A DNA stretch of 64,000 nucleotides. Origin: Palsa-1392 sp963819975. GTDB lineage: Bacteria > Verrucomicrobiota > Verrucomicrobiia > Chthoniobacterales > UBA10450. Both the position numbers and the translations under genes were made by a program. Location of the stretch: positions 130,838 to 194,837 of the forward strand of contig CAWFYE010000019.1 in the NCBI GenBank assembly GCA_963819975.1, given 5' to 3'. The notes below the pieces were generated by a model that saw only the letters and a program-made list of their open reading frames with translations, made no database searches and had not been told where the DNA came from. Of this stretch, positions 9,177 through 17,806 are shown piece after piece; position 1 is the stretch's first letter, and every line of letters starts with the position of its first letter.

Positions 9177-9724
9177 TCGGCCGTTGGCTCGCGCAAATGA
9201 ATCAGCGGGAACGTCTCCTCGCGCTCTCCGTCGGGGGCATCCTCTTTCTTCTTATTAACCTCGCCATCTGGAGCGCGCTGTTCGGGATGAGCGCCGATGC
9301 GCGGAAAGATTACGCCGCGCAAAAAGCGGCTCGCGCCGAGCAAAAAGTCTACCTCCAGGAAGAGAAAATGTGGAAGCGGCGCGCGGAGTGGCTGAAGAAA
9401 AACCAGCCGAAATTGAACAATCCGGCGGAAGCATCCACTCTTCTCACGCAGGTGAAAGAGATCGCCGGAAAGTACAACGTCCAGATCGAAAATCCGCAGA
9501 TCGGCGCAGTCGAATCGACTCCGGCGCACCAGTCGGTCTCCGCCACCTTCGAGACGAAGAGCGGTTGGGAGGACCTGGTCCATTTCCTCTACGACGTGCA
9601 GCGACCGGAAGCGTTTATCGTCTTCGAGAACGTCAACTTGCTGGTCGACGCGACTGATCCGACAGTGATGCACGGACGCTTTAAGATTGCGAAGTGGTTC
9701 GCCCCCGGCGGGAACAAATCATGA
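9173..9724 (+). CDS. gspM: GspM-like inner-membrane assembly protein
   Basis: 183 residues; ATG overlaps the previous stop (ATGA). A short cytoplasmic N-terminus with MNQRERLLA is followed by one transmembrane helix (about 17-39), a charged coiled-coil segment (DYAAQKAARAEQKVYLQEEK) and a small periplasmic alpha/beta domain. This is the GspM/PilO architecture and the expected length. It would dimerise with GspL to anchor the T2SS ATPase. The call depends heavily on gene order. Confidence 0.72.
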   Translation: MIGRWLAQMNQRERLLALSVGGILFLLINLAIWSALFGMSADARKDYAAQKAARAEQKVYLQEEKMWKRRAEWLKKNQPKLNNPAEASTLLTQVKEIAGKYNVQIENPQIGAVESTPAHQSVSATFETKSGWEDLVHFLYDVQRPEAFIVFENVNLLVDATDPTVMHGRFKIAKWFAPGGNKS

Positions 9725-10377
9725 AAGCAAAAAGAATCATTCTGGTCACAACCGGGGCGTTTCTTGTCCTGGCCAACTTCGGATGGGCGAAAGACGATCT
9801 GCCGGTGAGGGAGAAATTCGCGCATTACGAGCCGATGGTGAAGCGCTCGCCTTTTGCGATCGCGACTGCTGGCGCACCGATCCCTTCCGCGCCGGACTTT
9901 GCGAAGGACCTTTACGTGGCGAATGCGGCTCATTCCACGGACGGGGATTTCGTCACCCTCGCCTCGACGACCGATAAGAACCTGAAGGAATACCTGAGCA
10001 CAAAGGAAACGATTCACGGTTATTCCATTTCCAATATCCAGTGGTCAGACCAGGTGGGCGAAACGAAGGTTACAATCTCGAAGGACGGGCAGTTCGCGAC
10101 GCTCACCTTTAACGAAGCACTCCTCAGCCAGGCGATTCAAAATCCGGCGCCCGTCGTGCCCCATCCGCAACCGGTTCCTGGAAGCCCGGCCCGGACCAAC
10201 AACGGAAATCCGCAGGTGCCGATTCAGCGGCCCATGCCGGTGCCGCAAATCCCTACGCCGCCGCCGCATGTACGACCTGTTATTCGGCGCAAGGGCGTCC
10301 CGCAGACGCCGGTACGCCAGCCGCAACAACCGCAGCAGCAACTGTCGGATGACGACGCTGATTTCGACGCGTCCTAG
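9721..10377 (+). CDS. Secreted protein closing the T2SS operon, unknown
   Basis: 218 residues from the ATG at 9721, which overlaps the gspM TGA (ATGA). A cleavable signal (MKAKRIILVTTGAFLVLANF, then GWA) leads to a mature domain of about 110 residues, followed by a Pro/Gln-rich tail from about residue 135 and an acidic end (SDDDADFDAS). The place in the operon is where GspC/PilP-like or GspN-like partners can occur, but I do not recognise the domain. An intrinsically disordered tail that contacts the secretin or peptidoglycan is a guess. Confidence 0.7.
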   Translation: MKAKRIILVTTGAFLVLANFGWAKDDLPVREKFAHYEPMVKRSPFAIATAGAPIPSAPDFAKDLYVANAAHSTDGDFVTLASTTDKNLKEYLSTKETIHGYSISNIQWSDQVGETKVTISKDGQFATLTFNEALLSQAIQNPAPVVPHPQPVPGSPARTNNGNPQVPIQRPMPVPQIPTPPPHVRPVIRRKGVPQTPVRQPQQPQQQLSDDDADFDAS

Positions 10378-10399
10378 GCCGGGAGACGATTCTTAGGGT

Positions 10400-10813
10400 T
10401 TAACTGCCGCCCCAATCGTCGTCAGGTGTGTCGGCTTTCCGGTCCTGTCCGGCGGAATAGAGGTCGTAGCCGCTCGGATTCTTCCGGCCGGGGTTGACGT
10501 AGATGTAGTTATTATTCCAAGGGTCCTTCGGCATCTCCTTGAAGAGCTGGTACCAGCGTTGCGGCTGCGGATCGGTGCTCGGCTGAGAGATGAGCGCTTG
10601 CAATCCTTGCTCAGTCGTTGGGTAGAACCCGTTCATGCTCTCGTAGAGTTTGAGCTGCGTAGAAATGCTCTGGATATCGGCCGCGACGCGATTGTGGCGC
10701 GCATACTCGACGTTGCCGGCTAGTTTGTAGATCGCGGTCCCGAGAAGCAGGGCGATGATCGTGACCACGAGCATGATCTCGAGGAGGGTGAAGGCACTTT
10801 GATTTTTGCGCAT
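10400..10813 (-). CDS. gspG: Type II secretion major pseudopilin GspG
   Basis: 137 residues. The N-terminus SAFTLLEIMLVVTIIALLL is a class III prepilin signal (Ala at -1, Glu +5). The rest is strongly GspG-like: GFYPTTEQGLQALI, PWNNNYIYVNPG, and the C-terminal calcium-binding loop DLYSAGQDRKADTPDDDWG. It forms the pseudopilus shaft. Unusually, it is not at the head of the H-I-J-K operon; it lies convergent to it, with 22 bp between the two stop codons, and downstream of gspF. Confidence 0.93.
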   Translation of the reverse strand: MRKNQSAFTLLEIMLVVTIIALLLGTAIYKLAGNVEYARHNRVAADIQSISTQLKLYESMNGFYPTTEQGLQALISQPSTDPQPQRWYQLFKEMPKDPWNNNYIYVNPGRKNPSGYDLYSAGQDRKADTPDDDWGGS

Positions 10814-10831
10814 AAATAAGAGACAGCGGGG

Positions 10832-11902
10832 CTATTTCAACGGTTCAAGCAGGTAATCAGATTTATCCCAGAGGTATTTCAACTGAATCTGCGTTTCCCT
10901 GATCGCCGAGGCAGAAGTTCCGGCGCCCGCCAGAATGATCACATCATTCGTTCCCGCCTTCAAGATCGAGGCCGGCACGATCTTTTGGGCGCGCACCCAG
11001 CCGGTGTATTGGAATTGCATCGTCTGGATGAGCGAGAGCGAAAGCCCGCGATAAGCCGGGTCGGCCAGGTCGGGCAGAACAAGCGAAGCCGGGCCGACAT
11101 CCTGCCCGTTGACATAAATTTCCGGGGGCGCCTCGATCTGCGGGCTGGCCACTTCGAAAGTGAGGAGCGCGACGAGCGGCTGCGCTTCGAGTCCGAATTG
11201 AAACGCGGCTCCATCCTGGAGACTCGAGCCCATCGCAATCGTGTCGGTCGTGAGCGGTGCGGTAACGGTACCGAAAACTTCCGCGTCTTCCGTCCCGGCC
11301 TTGAGCGGCGGCGCGGCGGCAAAGGGCGCCGGAATTGAAGTCTGCGCCTCGTCGTGCAGCGGGCGCATGACCAGGCTCGATTTCATCCAATCAAGATATG
11401 CGCCTCGCACCGAACGACCGTCGCCCGGCACTTCGACGTCGATCGCGGTCACGCCGATCATCGGGACAATCGTGGTCGAAGAGGTGGCGAGACCGGTTTT
11501 CTGGCCTAATGACCCGGAGCGCAGGAGCTGGGTGCCGGATTCGTCCCAGGCGATCAGCTCTGGCTGCTGATTGGGCTTGTCGTCGAAGTAAAGCCGGAAG
11601 AGAAGAATCTGAGAGTCCTCGTTAGGCCGGGTCAGACGGATGCGAAAAACACTCTTGGCGGGCGCGCCTTCCGCAGCCTTGCCGGGGGCGAAGGAAACCG
11701 ATTCCACCCAGTCGGGTGAAGCCTGGATTTTTGAGTGGGCAGGATTGTTCTGGCGCAGGTCAAGCCAGGCGCTGTCGGGCGCGGCCTCGGCCGACTGGCT
11801 CGGCTTCAGCACCTGGGTACCCGGCCGGGGCAGGGCCTGCTGCGCGCGAAGCGTGGCCACTCCAACCAGCAACAATACAAACGCGACGAACCGAAAAAGC
11901 AT
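10832..11902 (-). CDS. Secreted protein between gspF and gspG, unknown
   Basis: 356 residues with a signal peptide (MLFRFVAFVLLLVGVATLRA). The mature part is predicted beta-rich, with no recognised motif. Phrases such as LLTFEVASPQIEAPPEIYVN, GTNDVIILAGAG and TQIQLKYLW suggest a jelly-roll or galactose-binding-like beta-sandwich in the second half. It is 18 nt from both neighbours' ends (gspF stop upstream, gspG start downstream), so it is very likely co-expressed with the T2SS and could be an envelope component specific to this lineage. Function unknown. Confidence 0.75.
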   Translation of the reverse strand: MLFRFVAFVLLLVGVATLRAQQALPRPGTQVLKPSQSAEAAPDSAWLDLRQNNPAHSKIQASPDWVESVSFAPGKAAEGAPAKSVFRIRLTRPNEDSQILLFRLYFDDKPNQQPELIAWDESGTQLLRSGSLGQKTGLATSSTTIVPMIGVTAIDVEVPGDGRSVRGAYLDWMKSSLVMRPLHDEAQTSIPAPFAAAPPLKAGTEDAEVFGTVTAPLTTDTIAMGSSLQDGAAFQFGLEAQPLVALLTFEVASPQIEAPPEIYVNGQDVGPASLVLPDLADPAYRGLSLSLIQTMQFQYTGWVRAQKIVPASILKAGTNDVIILAGAGTSASAIRETQIQLKYLWDKSDYLLEPLK

Positions 11903-11920
11903 CTCGGCGGCGAGGTTATG

Positions 11921-13168
11921 TTAGTGCGGGCGAAACTGCAAACTGTGCGTCATCTCGAAGACCGCGGAGAGAATGCTGTAAACCACGAATCCGACGACGA
12001 CCGCGATGAGCACAATAATGACCGGCGGGATCAAGGCCGAGATGACGTTGACCGTACGATCCAGTTCGCGTTCGTAGACGTCGGCAATCGTCTGCATGGT
12101 GCGCGCGAAGTGGCCGGTCTGCTCGCCGACCGCCATCATGTCAGTGAAGAGCTCGGGAAAAAGTTCTTCCTTCGCCAGGGCGCTAGAGAGATTCGCGCCA
12201 TCGATGATCGAGCGGCGGACGTCGCGCAGTTTCGCCTCGATGTATTTGTTGGCGGCGATTTCCGTGACCAGATCGAGCGCCTTGAGCAATGGGATTCCGT
12301 TTTCCAGCAAGGTGCCGAGGGTTCGCGAGAACTGGGCGTAATACTGGTGCCGCCGGATCCGGCCGTATCCCGGGATGAAAAGTCGAAACCGGTCCCAGGT
12401 GACACGTCCTTCCTCGCTCCGGACAAAAGCGCGGAAGCCCACCATCACGCCGAGGACGAGAAGAATGAAGAGCCACCAGTAGCCGGTGATGAGGTGATTC
12501 GCGCCGAGCAAAATGCGTGTCGGCAAAGGGAGCGTGCCGCCGGTTTGCGACATGAAATTAGTTAACTGTGGCACCATGAAGGTGATGAAAATGATGATGA
12601 GCGCGGAACCAGCAAGGGCGAGAAAGGCGGGATAAATCAGCGCCTGCTGGACGCGATCGCGCAGGCTCTTCTCCTGCATCAAATGCTGCACGACGCGTTC
12701 GAGAATGTCGGGCAACGCACCGCTTGCTTCGCCCGCCCCGACCATATTCAGGTAGAGCGGGGGAAAGATGCGCGGGAAATCGCGCATCGCCTGCGAGAAA
12801 CTGCGGCCATCGACTAGCGACTGATGCAGCGCGCTCGTCATCTGCTGGACGCGCGGATGTTTGAGCCGTTTCTCGAGCACGCCGAGACTCTCGTCGAGTG
12901 TCATGCCCGCTTGCAGGAGATGCCCGAGTTGTTCGGTAAAAATCAGGAGCTGGCTGTGGGGGATCTTGAGATTTTGCGTCGGCGGTGCGGCCGCAGGTGC
13001 AGGTTTGCCGTCGACCATTTCCGGGCCACCGGCCACGACGTCAATCCGAATCGGAATGCAATTCTGCATTTCGATCTCGCGAATAGCGACCGAGCGATCG
13101 GCGACGTTGAGTGTGCCTTCGACAAGGCCGCCCTCGGCGTTGCGGGCGCGATAAGAAAATTGCGGCAT
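11921..13168 (-). CDS. gspF: Type II secretion inner-membrane platform protein GspF
   Basis: 415 residues, the usual GspF/PilC length. Two T2SSF domains are visible: the first around 80-205 (FTEQLGHLLQAGMTLDESLG; GAGEASGALPDILERV) and the second around 283-405 (FSRTLGTLLENGIPLLKALD; VGEQTGHFARTMQTIADVYE), with membrane helices near 182-205, 232-252 and 382-405. GspF couples the ATPase to pseudopilin extraction. It heads the - strand T2SS block. No gspE is adjacent. Confidence 0.93.
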   Translation of the reverse strand: MPQFSYRARNAEGGLVEGTLNVADRSVAIREIEMQNCIPIRIDVVAGGPEMVDGKPAPAAAPPTQNLKIPHSQLLIFTEQLGHLLQAGMTLDESLGVLEKRLKHPRVQQMTSALHQSLVDGRSFSQAMRDFPRIFPPLYLNMVGAGEASGALPDILERVVQHLMQEKSLRDRVQQALIYPAFLALAGSALIIIFITFMVPQLTNFMSQTGGTLPLPTRILLGANHLITGYWWLFILLVLGVMVGFRAFVRSEEGRVTWDRFRLFIPGYGRIRRHQYYAQFSRTLGTLLENGIPLLKALDLVTEIAANKYIEAKLRDVRRSIIDGANLSSALAKEELFPELFTDMMAVGEQTGHFARTMQTIADVYERELDRTVNVISALIPPVIIVLIAVVVGFVVYSILSAVFEMTHSLQFRPH

Positions 13169-13244
13169 CGGATGGAAGAGTCGGCGCTAGAATTAACCTG
13201 CGGCTTCGCTGCCGTCCAATCGCTGGGCTACGTTTCTCCGCGAA

Positions 13245-14120
13245 ATGCGATCTTCATTTCAAGAAATCAGGCTCGAGCGCGGCGGAACGGTGGCCGTTTC
13301 CGAATACGGCGCGAAAAGCGGGACCCCGGTTTTCTTTTGTCACGGCTGGCCGAGCTCGCGCACGATGGCAGAGCTGACCGATGCAGCGGCGCGTGAGTTG
13401 GAGATTCGAATCATCTCGCCCGATCGGCCCGGGATCAGAAATTCTACGCTGGATCCGAACAGAAAATTACTCGATTGGCCGCCGCTCCTCGCGGAGCTGG
13501 CCGACAAGATGCAAATCGAGGAGTTCCGAATGCTCGGTATTTCCGGCGGCGCGCCCTATACGTTTGCGGTCGCCTGGGCAATGCCGGAGAGGGTGTGCGC
13601 CATCGCCGCCGTCAGCAGCGCACCGCCATTGGCTGAGTTGCCGGATCGCAACGGACTCCTGCCGCTCTATCGCTGGCTGCTGTTTTTCTATCCGCGGCAT
13701 CGCGAGCTCTTGCGCTTCGGTTTTCACGCCGCGCGTCCGTTTCTTTCCCTCAAGGTCCCGATCCGCTTTCGTCCCTTGCTCCTCAAGCTTCTCCAGCCCT
13801 GCGACGCCAGCGTGATGCGCGACATCGCCGCCTTCGAGGCCTGCTTCGAAAGCCAGCGCCAGGCTTGGCGGGCTTCGGCCGATGGCCTGATGGTCGACGC
13901 CGAGATCTACGCGCAACCGTGGGGATTTCCGCTGGAAGAAATCCGGGTGCCGGTCCGGCTTTGGCATGGAAAAAAGGACCGGAGCTTTCATTGGCAACTG
14001 TCCCACTCGTTAGGTGCGCGTCTCTCTAATTGCACCACGTATCTGGTTGAAGGGGAGGGCCATTACTCGCTCCCGATCCGACACATGGGCGAGATCCTCG
14101 CAGATCTAAAATCTGCCTAA
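13245..14120 (+). CDS. Alpha/beta-hydrolase fold protein
   Basis: 291 residues. The oxyanion-loop motif FFCHGWPSS (about 30-38), nucleophile elbow GISGGAP with Ser100, a WHGKKD strand end (candidate acid) and EGEGHYSLP (candidate His) give the full Ser-Asp-His triad of the alpha/beta-hydrolase superfamily. No lid signature narrows the substrate. It diverges from gspF with a 76-bp gap, so promoters face each other there. Its TAA stop lies inside a copy of the dispersed CCTAACG motif. Confidence 0.85.
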   Translation: MRSSFQEIRLERGGTVAVSEYGAKSGTPVFFCHGWPSSRTMAELTDAAARELEIRIISPDRPGIRNSTLDPNRKLLDWPPLLAELADKMQIEEFRMLGISGGAPYTFAVAWAMPERVCAIAAVSSAPPLAELPDRNGLLPLYRWLLFFYPRHRELLRFGFHAARPFLSLKVPIRFRPLLLKLLQPCDASVMRDIAAFEACFESQRQAWRASADGLMVDAEIYAQPWGFPLEEIRVPVRLWHGKKDRSFHWQLSHSLGARLSNCTTYLVEGEGHYSLPIRHMGEILADLKSA

Positions 14121-14171
14121 CGTTTCGGTTTCCCGGTCGCGAACGGCACCGAACTAGCTGAAAGTTTCAGC

Positions 14172-15245
14172 GTGGAAGATTTTACTGGCAGCGTAGTGGT
14201 GGATCAGCCTATCCGCCGCACTTCAACCATCCCGCCCGAATTCGAGGCCCGGATCAAGCAATTGGTGGCCGATTGGGGCGCGGAGAAATCGCCGGAGCTG
14301 ATCGAAGAACTGATCGTGACCGCGCTCAAGATGGCGCGGGACAAGATGGGGACTGGCGACCTCAAATTGATGAACCGGTCGCTCAAGGAGCTGCGCTACG
14401 CCGCCAAAGTGTTCGCCCCTTATCGCGACGTGCGGAAGGTGGTCGTTTTTGGTTCTGCCCGGACCGCGCCTTCTGAACCCGAGGCGCTCCAGGCGGAGGA
14501 GTTCTGCCGCCAGATGGTGGCAAGTAATTACATGGTGATCACCGGTGGGGGCGACGGAATCATGGGCGCGGCCCAGCGCGGGGCGGGTCGCGAAAATAGC
14601 TTCGGACTCAACATCCGCCTCCCCTTTGAGCAACGCGCGAACGAGATCATCCACGGCGATCCGAAGCTGATTAACTTCAATTATTTCTTCACCCGCAAAC
14701 TGAATTTCGTGAAGGAAACCCATGCTTACGCGCTTTTCCCGGGCGGCTTCGGGACGATGGACGAAGGCTTCGAGGCGCTCACTCTCATGCAGACCGGAAA
14801 GGCGCTGATCATTCCGATTGTGATGATCGATCGGCCCGATGGCACCTACTGGGAAACCTGGATGCGGTTCTTGACCGATCACCTGCTGAAGCTCGGCCTG
14901 GTCTCAAAGGAAGACTTCAATTTCATCCAGATCGAGCACCGCGTGGAGGAGGCGGTCAAACACATCCTGGTTTTCTATCGGAACTACCAATCGTCGCGCT
15001 GGGTCGGTTCAGAGCTGGTACTAAGAATCTGCAAGCGATTGACCGACAAGGCTGTGAGTGAGTTAAATAAGCAATTTGCGAATCTACTGAGAGTCGGAAC
15101 GATTGTGCAGCGATCCGCCCTGCCGCAGGAAAAGAATCAGCCAGAGATCTGGGAATTACCCCGCCTCGTGCTGACGCCGCATCGGCATCAATTTGGTCAC
15201 TATCGGCAATTGATCGACGCGATCAATCTTGCGGAAACTCTGTAG
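14172..15245 (+). CDS. LOG family nucleotide 5'-monophosphate nucleosidase-like protein
   Basis: 357 residues from a GTG at 14172. The Rossmann-type LOG domain shows GGGDGIMGAAQRGAG, and the PGGFGTMDE motif whose Glu and Arg act in phosphoribohydrolase chemistry. Family members release a base from nucleoside 5'-monophosphates (cytokinin LOG, bacterial PpnN). It has N- and C-terminal extensions of about 90 residues each beyond the minimal LOG fold, closer to PpnN-like or TIGR00730 variants. Its TAG stop is supplied by the TGTAGA terminus of the repeat element that follows. Confidence 0.85.
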   Translation: MEDFTGSVVVDQPIRRTSTIPPEFEARIKQLVADWGAEKSPELIEELIVTALKMARDKMGTGDLKLMNRSLKELRYAAKVFAPYRDVRKVVVFGSARTAPSEPEALQAEEFCRQMVASNYMVITGGGDGIMGAAQRGAGRENSFGLNIRLPFEQRANEIIHGDPKLINFNYFFTRKLNFVKETHAYALFPGGFGTMDEGFEALTLMQTGKALIIPIVMIDRPDGTYWETWMRFLTDHLLKLGLVSKEDFNFIQIEHRVEEAVKHILVFYRNYQSSRWVGSELVLRICKRLTDKAVSELNKQFANLLRVGTIVQRSALPQEKNQPEIWELPRLVLTPHRHQFGHYRQLIDAINLAETL

Positions 15246-15378
15246 ACGCTTCGCTCTGCGAAGCGCGGGCGTGCACCAGGCGGGCATGGGCGACGCCGCC
15301 GAAAATCGAAAGGACCTCTCCGGCGTTTTGCATTCGAGAGGCGCTCTGTGCCGCGCTTCGCAGAGCGAAGCGTCTACA
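15241..15378. repeat. REP/BIME-like element with 28-bp perfect terminal inverted repeats
   Basis: Positions 15241-15268 are an exact reverse complement of 15351-15378. Each arm begins TGTAGACG and contains its own small palindrome CTTCGC-TCT-GCGAAG. The 82-bp middle has no long frame. The element fills the whole space between two convergent genes and overlaps the LOG stop codon, so it probably serves as a bidirectional transcription terminator. A related element lies at 51326-51420. Confidence 0.85.
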
Positions 15379-15651
15379 TTACGCCGCCGGGCGCTCGGTC
15401 TTCTCCACGATGTAGTCGTGGATCGAGTTTACCGTCTGCAGCGCTTTGCCCGCGACTTCGGAGTTTGGAACCCCGACACCGAACGTTTTCTCCATGCTCA
15501 CTACCAGTTCGAGTGCGTCGATTGAGTCCAGGCCGAGCCCGCCAGGTCCAAACAGCGGAAGGTCATTCGCAATCTGATCGGCTGGTGTTTGCAGCATCAG
15601 ATTCTTGACCAGCATTTCTTTAATTTGGCTACGGAGATCGGTCTCAGACAT
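15379..15651 (-). CDS. Acyl carrier protein
   Basis: 90 residues from the ATG at 15651; a longer frame upstream adds 24 unlikely residues. The phosphopantetheine attachment motif LGLDSIDALEL puts the modified serine at residue 43, in a typical four-helix carrier domain. Length and the SIDALEL variant (rather than DSLDTVE of the fatty-acid AcpP) suggest a specialised carrier, for example for lipid A, polyketide-like or aryl-polyene products. No synthase is adjacent, so its partner is unknown. Confidence 0.88.
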   Translation of the reverse strand: MSETDLRSQIKEMLVKNLMLQTPADQIANDLPLFGPGGLGLDSIDALELVVSMEKTFGVGVPNSEVAGKALQTVNSIHDYIVEKTERPAA

Positions 15652-15785
15652 GGCTTTTGGGACGCTATGCTTAGACGAAAAATTTCCGGATGTCATTGAA
15701 TTTAAATCCGGAGCACGTCTCATGCTTGTCGCGCGCGGACGACGTTTCGCGCCTCGGAAAAGGCGTCGATTGTTAAGCTAGCGAA

Positions 15786-16127
15786 TCAGACTTCGCGTGA
15801 AGTCTGCTCGTTCGACGTGCGTACGGCTTCGTCGCTCGGCGGCGGCGGGACTTCCCGCGCTGTGGCGGCATTATCGATCCGCGGGACGGTCGCGTCTGCC
15901 TGGCGAACATCCGGCTTGGCTGGAGGAGTATTGCCGGCGTTATGCAGCTCGTCGCTGAACTCGTCCTTCGCTTTTTGGAATTCCTTCACTGCCTGGCCCA
16001 TGCCTTTCGCGAGCTCTGGAAGTTTCTTCGCGCCGAAGAGGACGAGGACGATCAGAAGGATGATGATCAGGTCCGGGCCGCCGAAGTTTGATAGCAGGGC
16101 GAGCAAACTCATAACGCTGACGAACAT
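15786..16127 (-). CDS. tatA: Twin-arginine translocase subunit TatA
   Basis: 113 residues. One N-terminal membrane helix (about 18-33) is followed by the hallmark hinge and amphipathic helix FGAKKLPELAKGMGQAVKEF. The C-terminal 60 residues are polar, Pro-rich and variable, as is normal. TatA/E oligomers form the pore for folded, often cofactor-containing proteins. An in-frame Met at residue 6 may be the real start. TatB and TatC are not adjacent. Confidence 0.92.
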   Translation of the reverse strand: MFVSVMSLLALLSNFGGPDLIIILLIVLVLFGAKKLPELAKGMGQAVKEFQKAKDEFSDELHNAGNTPPAKPDVRQADATVPRIDNAATAREVPPPPSDEAVRTSNEQTSREV

Positions 16128-16254
16128 CGGACGATCTCCCAGCGTTGCAAGACTTTTCCCGGTACGTTCAAATCAATCACAGGCTTCAAGCGAGCGGAAA
16201 CACCAGTCCCGCTCCAGAATGACGATTCGGAGAAAGTCCTTTTTTGACGACCCT

Positions 16255-17679
16255 TTAGACGTCGTAATACATCTGGAACTCGTAGGGGTGCGGGCGGAGC
16301 CGGAGAGCGTCGTATTCCTTTTGTTTCATCTCGACCCAGTTGTTGATGAAATCAGTATTGAAAACGTCGCCCCGCAGAAGGAACGCGTGATCGTTCTCGA
16401 GCGCGGCGATCGCTCCGCCTAACGAATCGGGAACGCTTGGCACCTGGGCCAGTTCTTCCGGCGGCAGTTCGTAGAGATTTTTGTCGAGCGGATCGCCCGG
16501 GTCGATCCGGTTCTGAACTCCGTCCAGGCCGGCAAGGAGGAGAGCGGCGAAGGCGACATACGGGTTGGCCGCAGCGTCCGGAGTACGGAACTCGATCCGT
16601 TTCGCTTTCGGATTCGCCGAATAGGTCGGGATGCGAATCGCCGCCGAACGATTCCGGGCCGAGTAGGCGAGGTTGACGGGCGCCTCGAAACCCGGAACGA
16701 GCCGCTTGTAGCTGTTCGTGGTCGGGTTGGTGATGCAGGTCAGTGCCGGCGCGTGTTTCAAAATGCCGCCGATGAAAAAGAGCGCCATGTCGCTCAAGCC
16801 CGCGTAGCCGTTCCCGGCAAAAAGCGGCTTCTCATCTTTCCAGAGCGAGATGTGGGTGTGCATGCCCGAGCCGTTGTCGCCGAAAATCGGCTTCGGCATG
16901 AAGGTCACCGTCTTGTTGTGCTTCCGCGCCACGTTGCGCACGATGTATTTGTAGTATTGCAGATGGTCGCCCATCACCTTGAGCGGGGCGAAACGAATAT
17001 CGATCTCCGCCTGGCCGGCAGTCGCGACTTCATGATGCTGGCGCTCGATTGGGATGCCGGCTTTCTCCAGTTCGAGGCACATTTCGTTGCGCAAATCCTG
17101 CAACGTGTCCGCCGGCGCGACCGGGAAATAGCCTTCCTTCGCGCGAATTTTGTAACCGAGATTCGGAAACTCTTCGCGGCCGCTGTTCCAATGTCCCTCG
17201 CTGCTGTCGACCGAATAGGACGACGCATTGCCCGCATTGCTGAAACGCACGTCGTCGAAGATGAAAAATTCCGCTTCCGGTCCGAAGAACGCCGTGTCGG
17301 CGATACCAGTGCTCTGCAAATACGCCTCCGCCTTTTCCGCCAGGCCGCGCGGATCGCGATTGTAAGGCTCACGCGTGATCGGCTCCACAATCGTGCAGAT
17401 GAGGCTGAGCGTCGGCTCGGCATTAAAGATATCGATCCAGGCCGTGTCCGGGTCGGGGATGACGAGCATGTCGGAGGCGTTGATCACTTTCCAGCCGCGA
17501 ATGCTGGAGCCGTCGAACCCGAGGCCCTCAGTGAAAATGTCCTCGTTGTACTCGGTCAGGGTGGTGGTGAAATGCTGCCAGGCGCCGGGCAGATCGGTGA
17601 ATTTGAAATCCACGAGTTTGACCTCGTGGTCCTTGATCATTTTGCTGACGTCGGACGATGTTTTCTTTTTGTTAGGCAT
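16255..17679 (-). CDS. glnA: Type I glutamine synthetase
   Basis: 474 residues, the GSI length. It shows GFDGSSIRGW, the metal-binding FFGPEAEFFIFD, NGSGMHTHISLW, the ATP region NPTTNSYKRLVPGFEAP, and the catalytic/arginine-rich RIEFRTPDAAANPY. NLYELPPEE places the adenylylation tyrosine at Tyr403, indicating the GSI-beta subclass controlled by GlnE. It makes glutamine from glutamate, ammonia and ATP. It is downstream of the PII gene, separated by a 127-bp gap with a strong hairpin. Confidence 0.97.
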   Translation of the reverse strand: MPNKKKTSSDVSKMIKDHEVKLVDFKFTDLPGAWQHFTTTLTEYNEDIFTEGLGFDGSSIRGWKVINASDMLVIPDPDTAWIDIFNAEPTLSLICTIVEPITREPYNRDPRGLAEKAEAYLQSTGIADTAFFGPEAEFFIFDDVRFSNAGNASSYSVDSSEGHWNSGREEFPNLGYKIRAKEGYFPVAPADTLQDLRNEMCLELEKAGIPIERQHHEVATAGQAEIDIRFAPLKVMGDHLQYYKYIVRNVARKHNKTVTFMPKPIFGDNGSGMHTHISLWKDEKPLFAGNGYAGLSDMALFFIGGILKHAPALTCITNPTTNSYKRLVPGFEAPVNLAYSARNRSAAIRIPTYSANPKAKRIEFRTPDAAANPYVAFAALLLAGLDGVQNRIDPGDPLDKNLYELPPEELAQVPSVPDSLGGAIAALENDHAFLLRGDVFNTDFINNWVEMKQKEYDALRLRPHPYEFQMYYDV

Positions 17680-17687
17680 GTGGTGTT

Positions 17688-17802
17688 GAATGACGAATGA
17701 CGGATTGCGAAGGAATAACTAATGACGAAGCCCGAACAACCGATTGCAAGGTTATTCGGGCTTCAACACCAGCGGGAATTCCGTCATTCAGCCTTCGTCA
17801 CA
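17688..17802. repeat. glnB-glnA spacer: hairpin flanked by inverted 7-bp-period arrays
   Basis: The left part reads as heptads GAATGAC, GAATGAC, GGATTGC, GAAGGAA (17688-17715); the right part reads CGTCATT, CAGCCTT, CGTCACA (17782-17802), roughly the reverse complement. Between them, 17727-17736 pairs perfectly with 17755-17764 (GAAGCCCGAA/TTCGGGCTTC), extended by AACC/GGTT around an 8-nt loop. There is no T-run, so this may be an attenuating or mRNA-stabilising structure between PII and glutamine synthetase, rather than a simple terminator. Confidence 0.7.
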
Positions 17803-17806
17803 TCCC

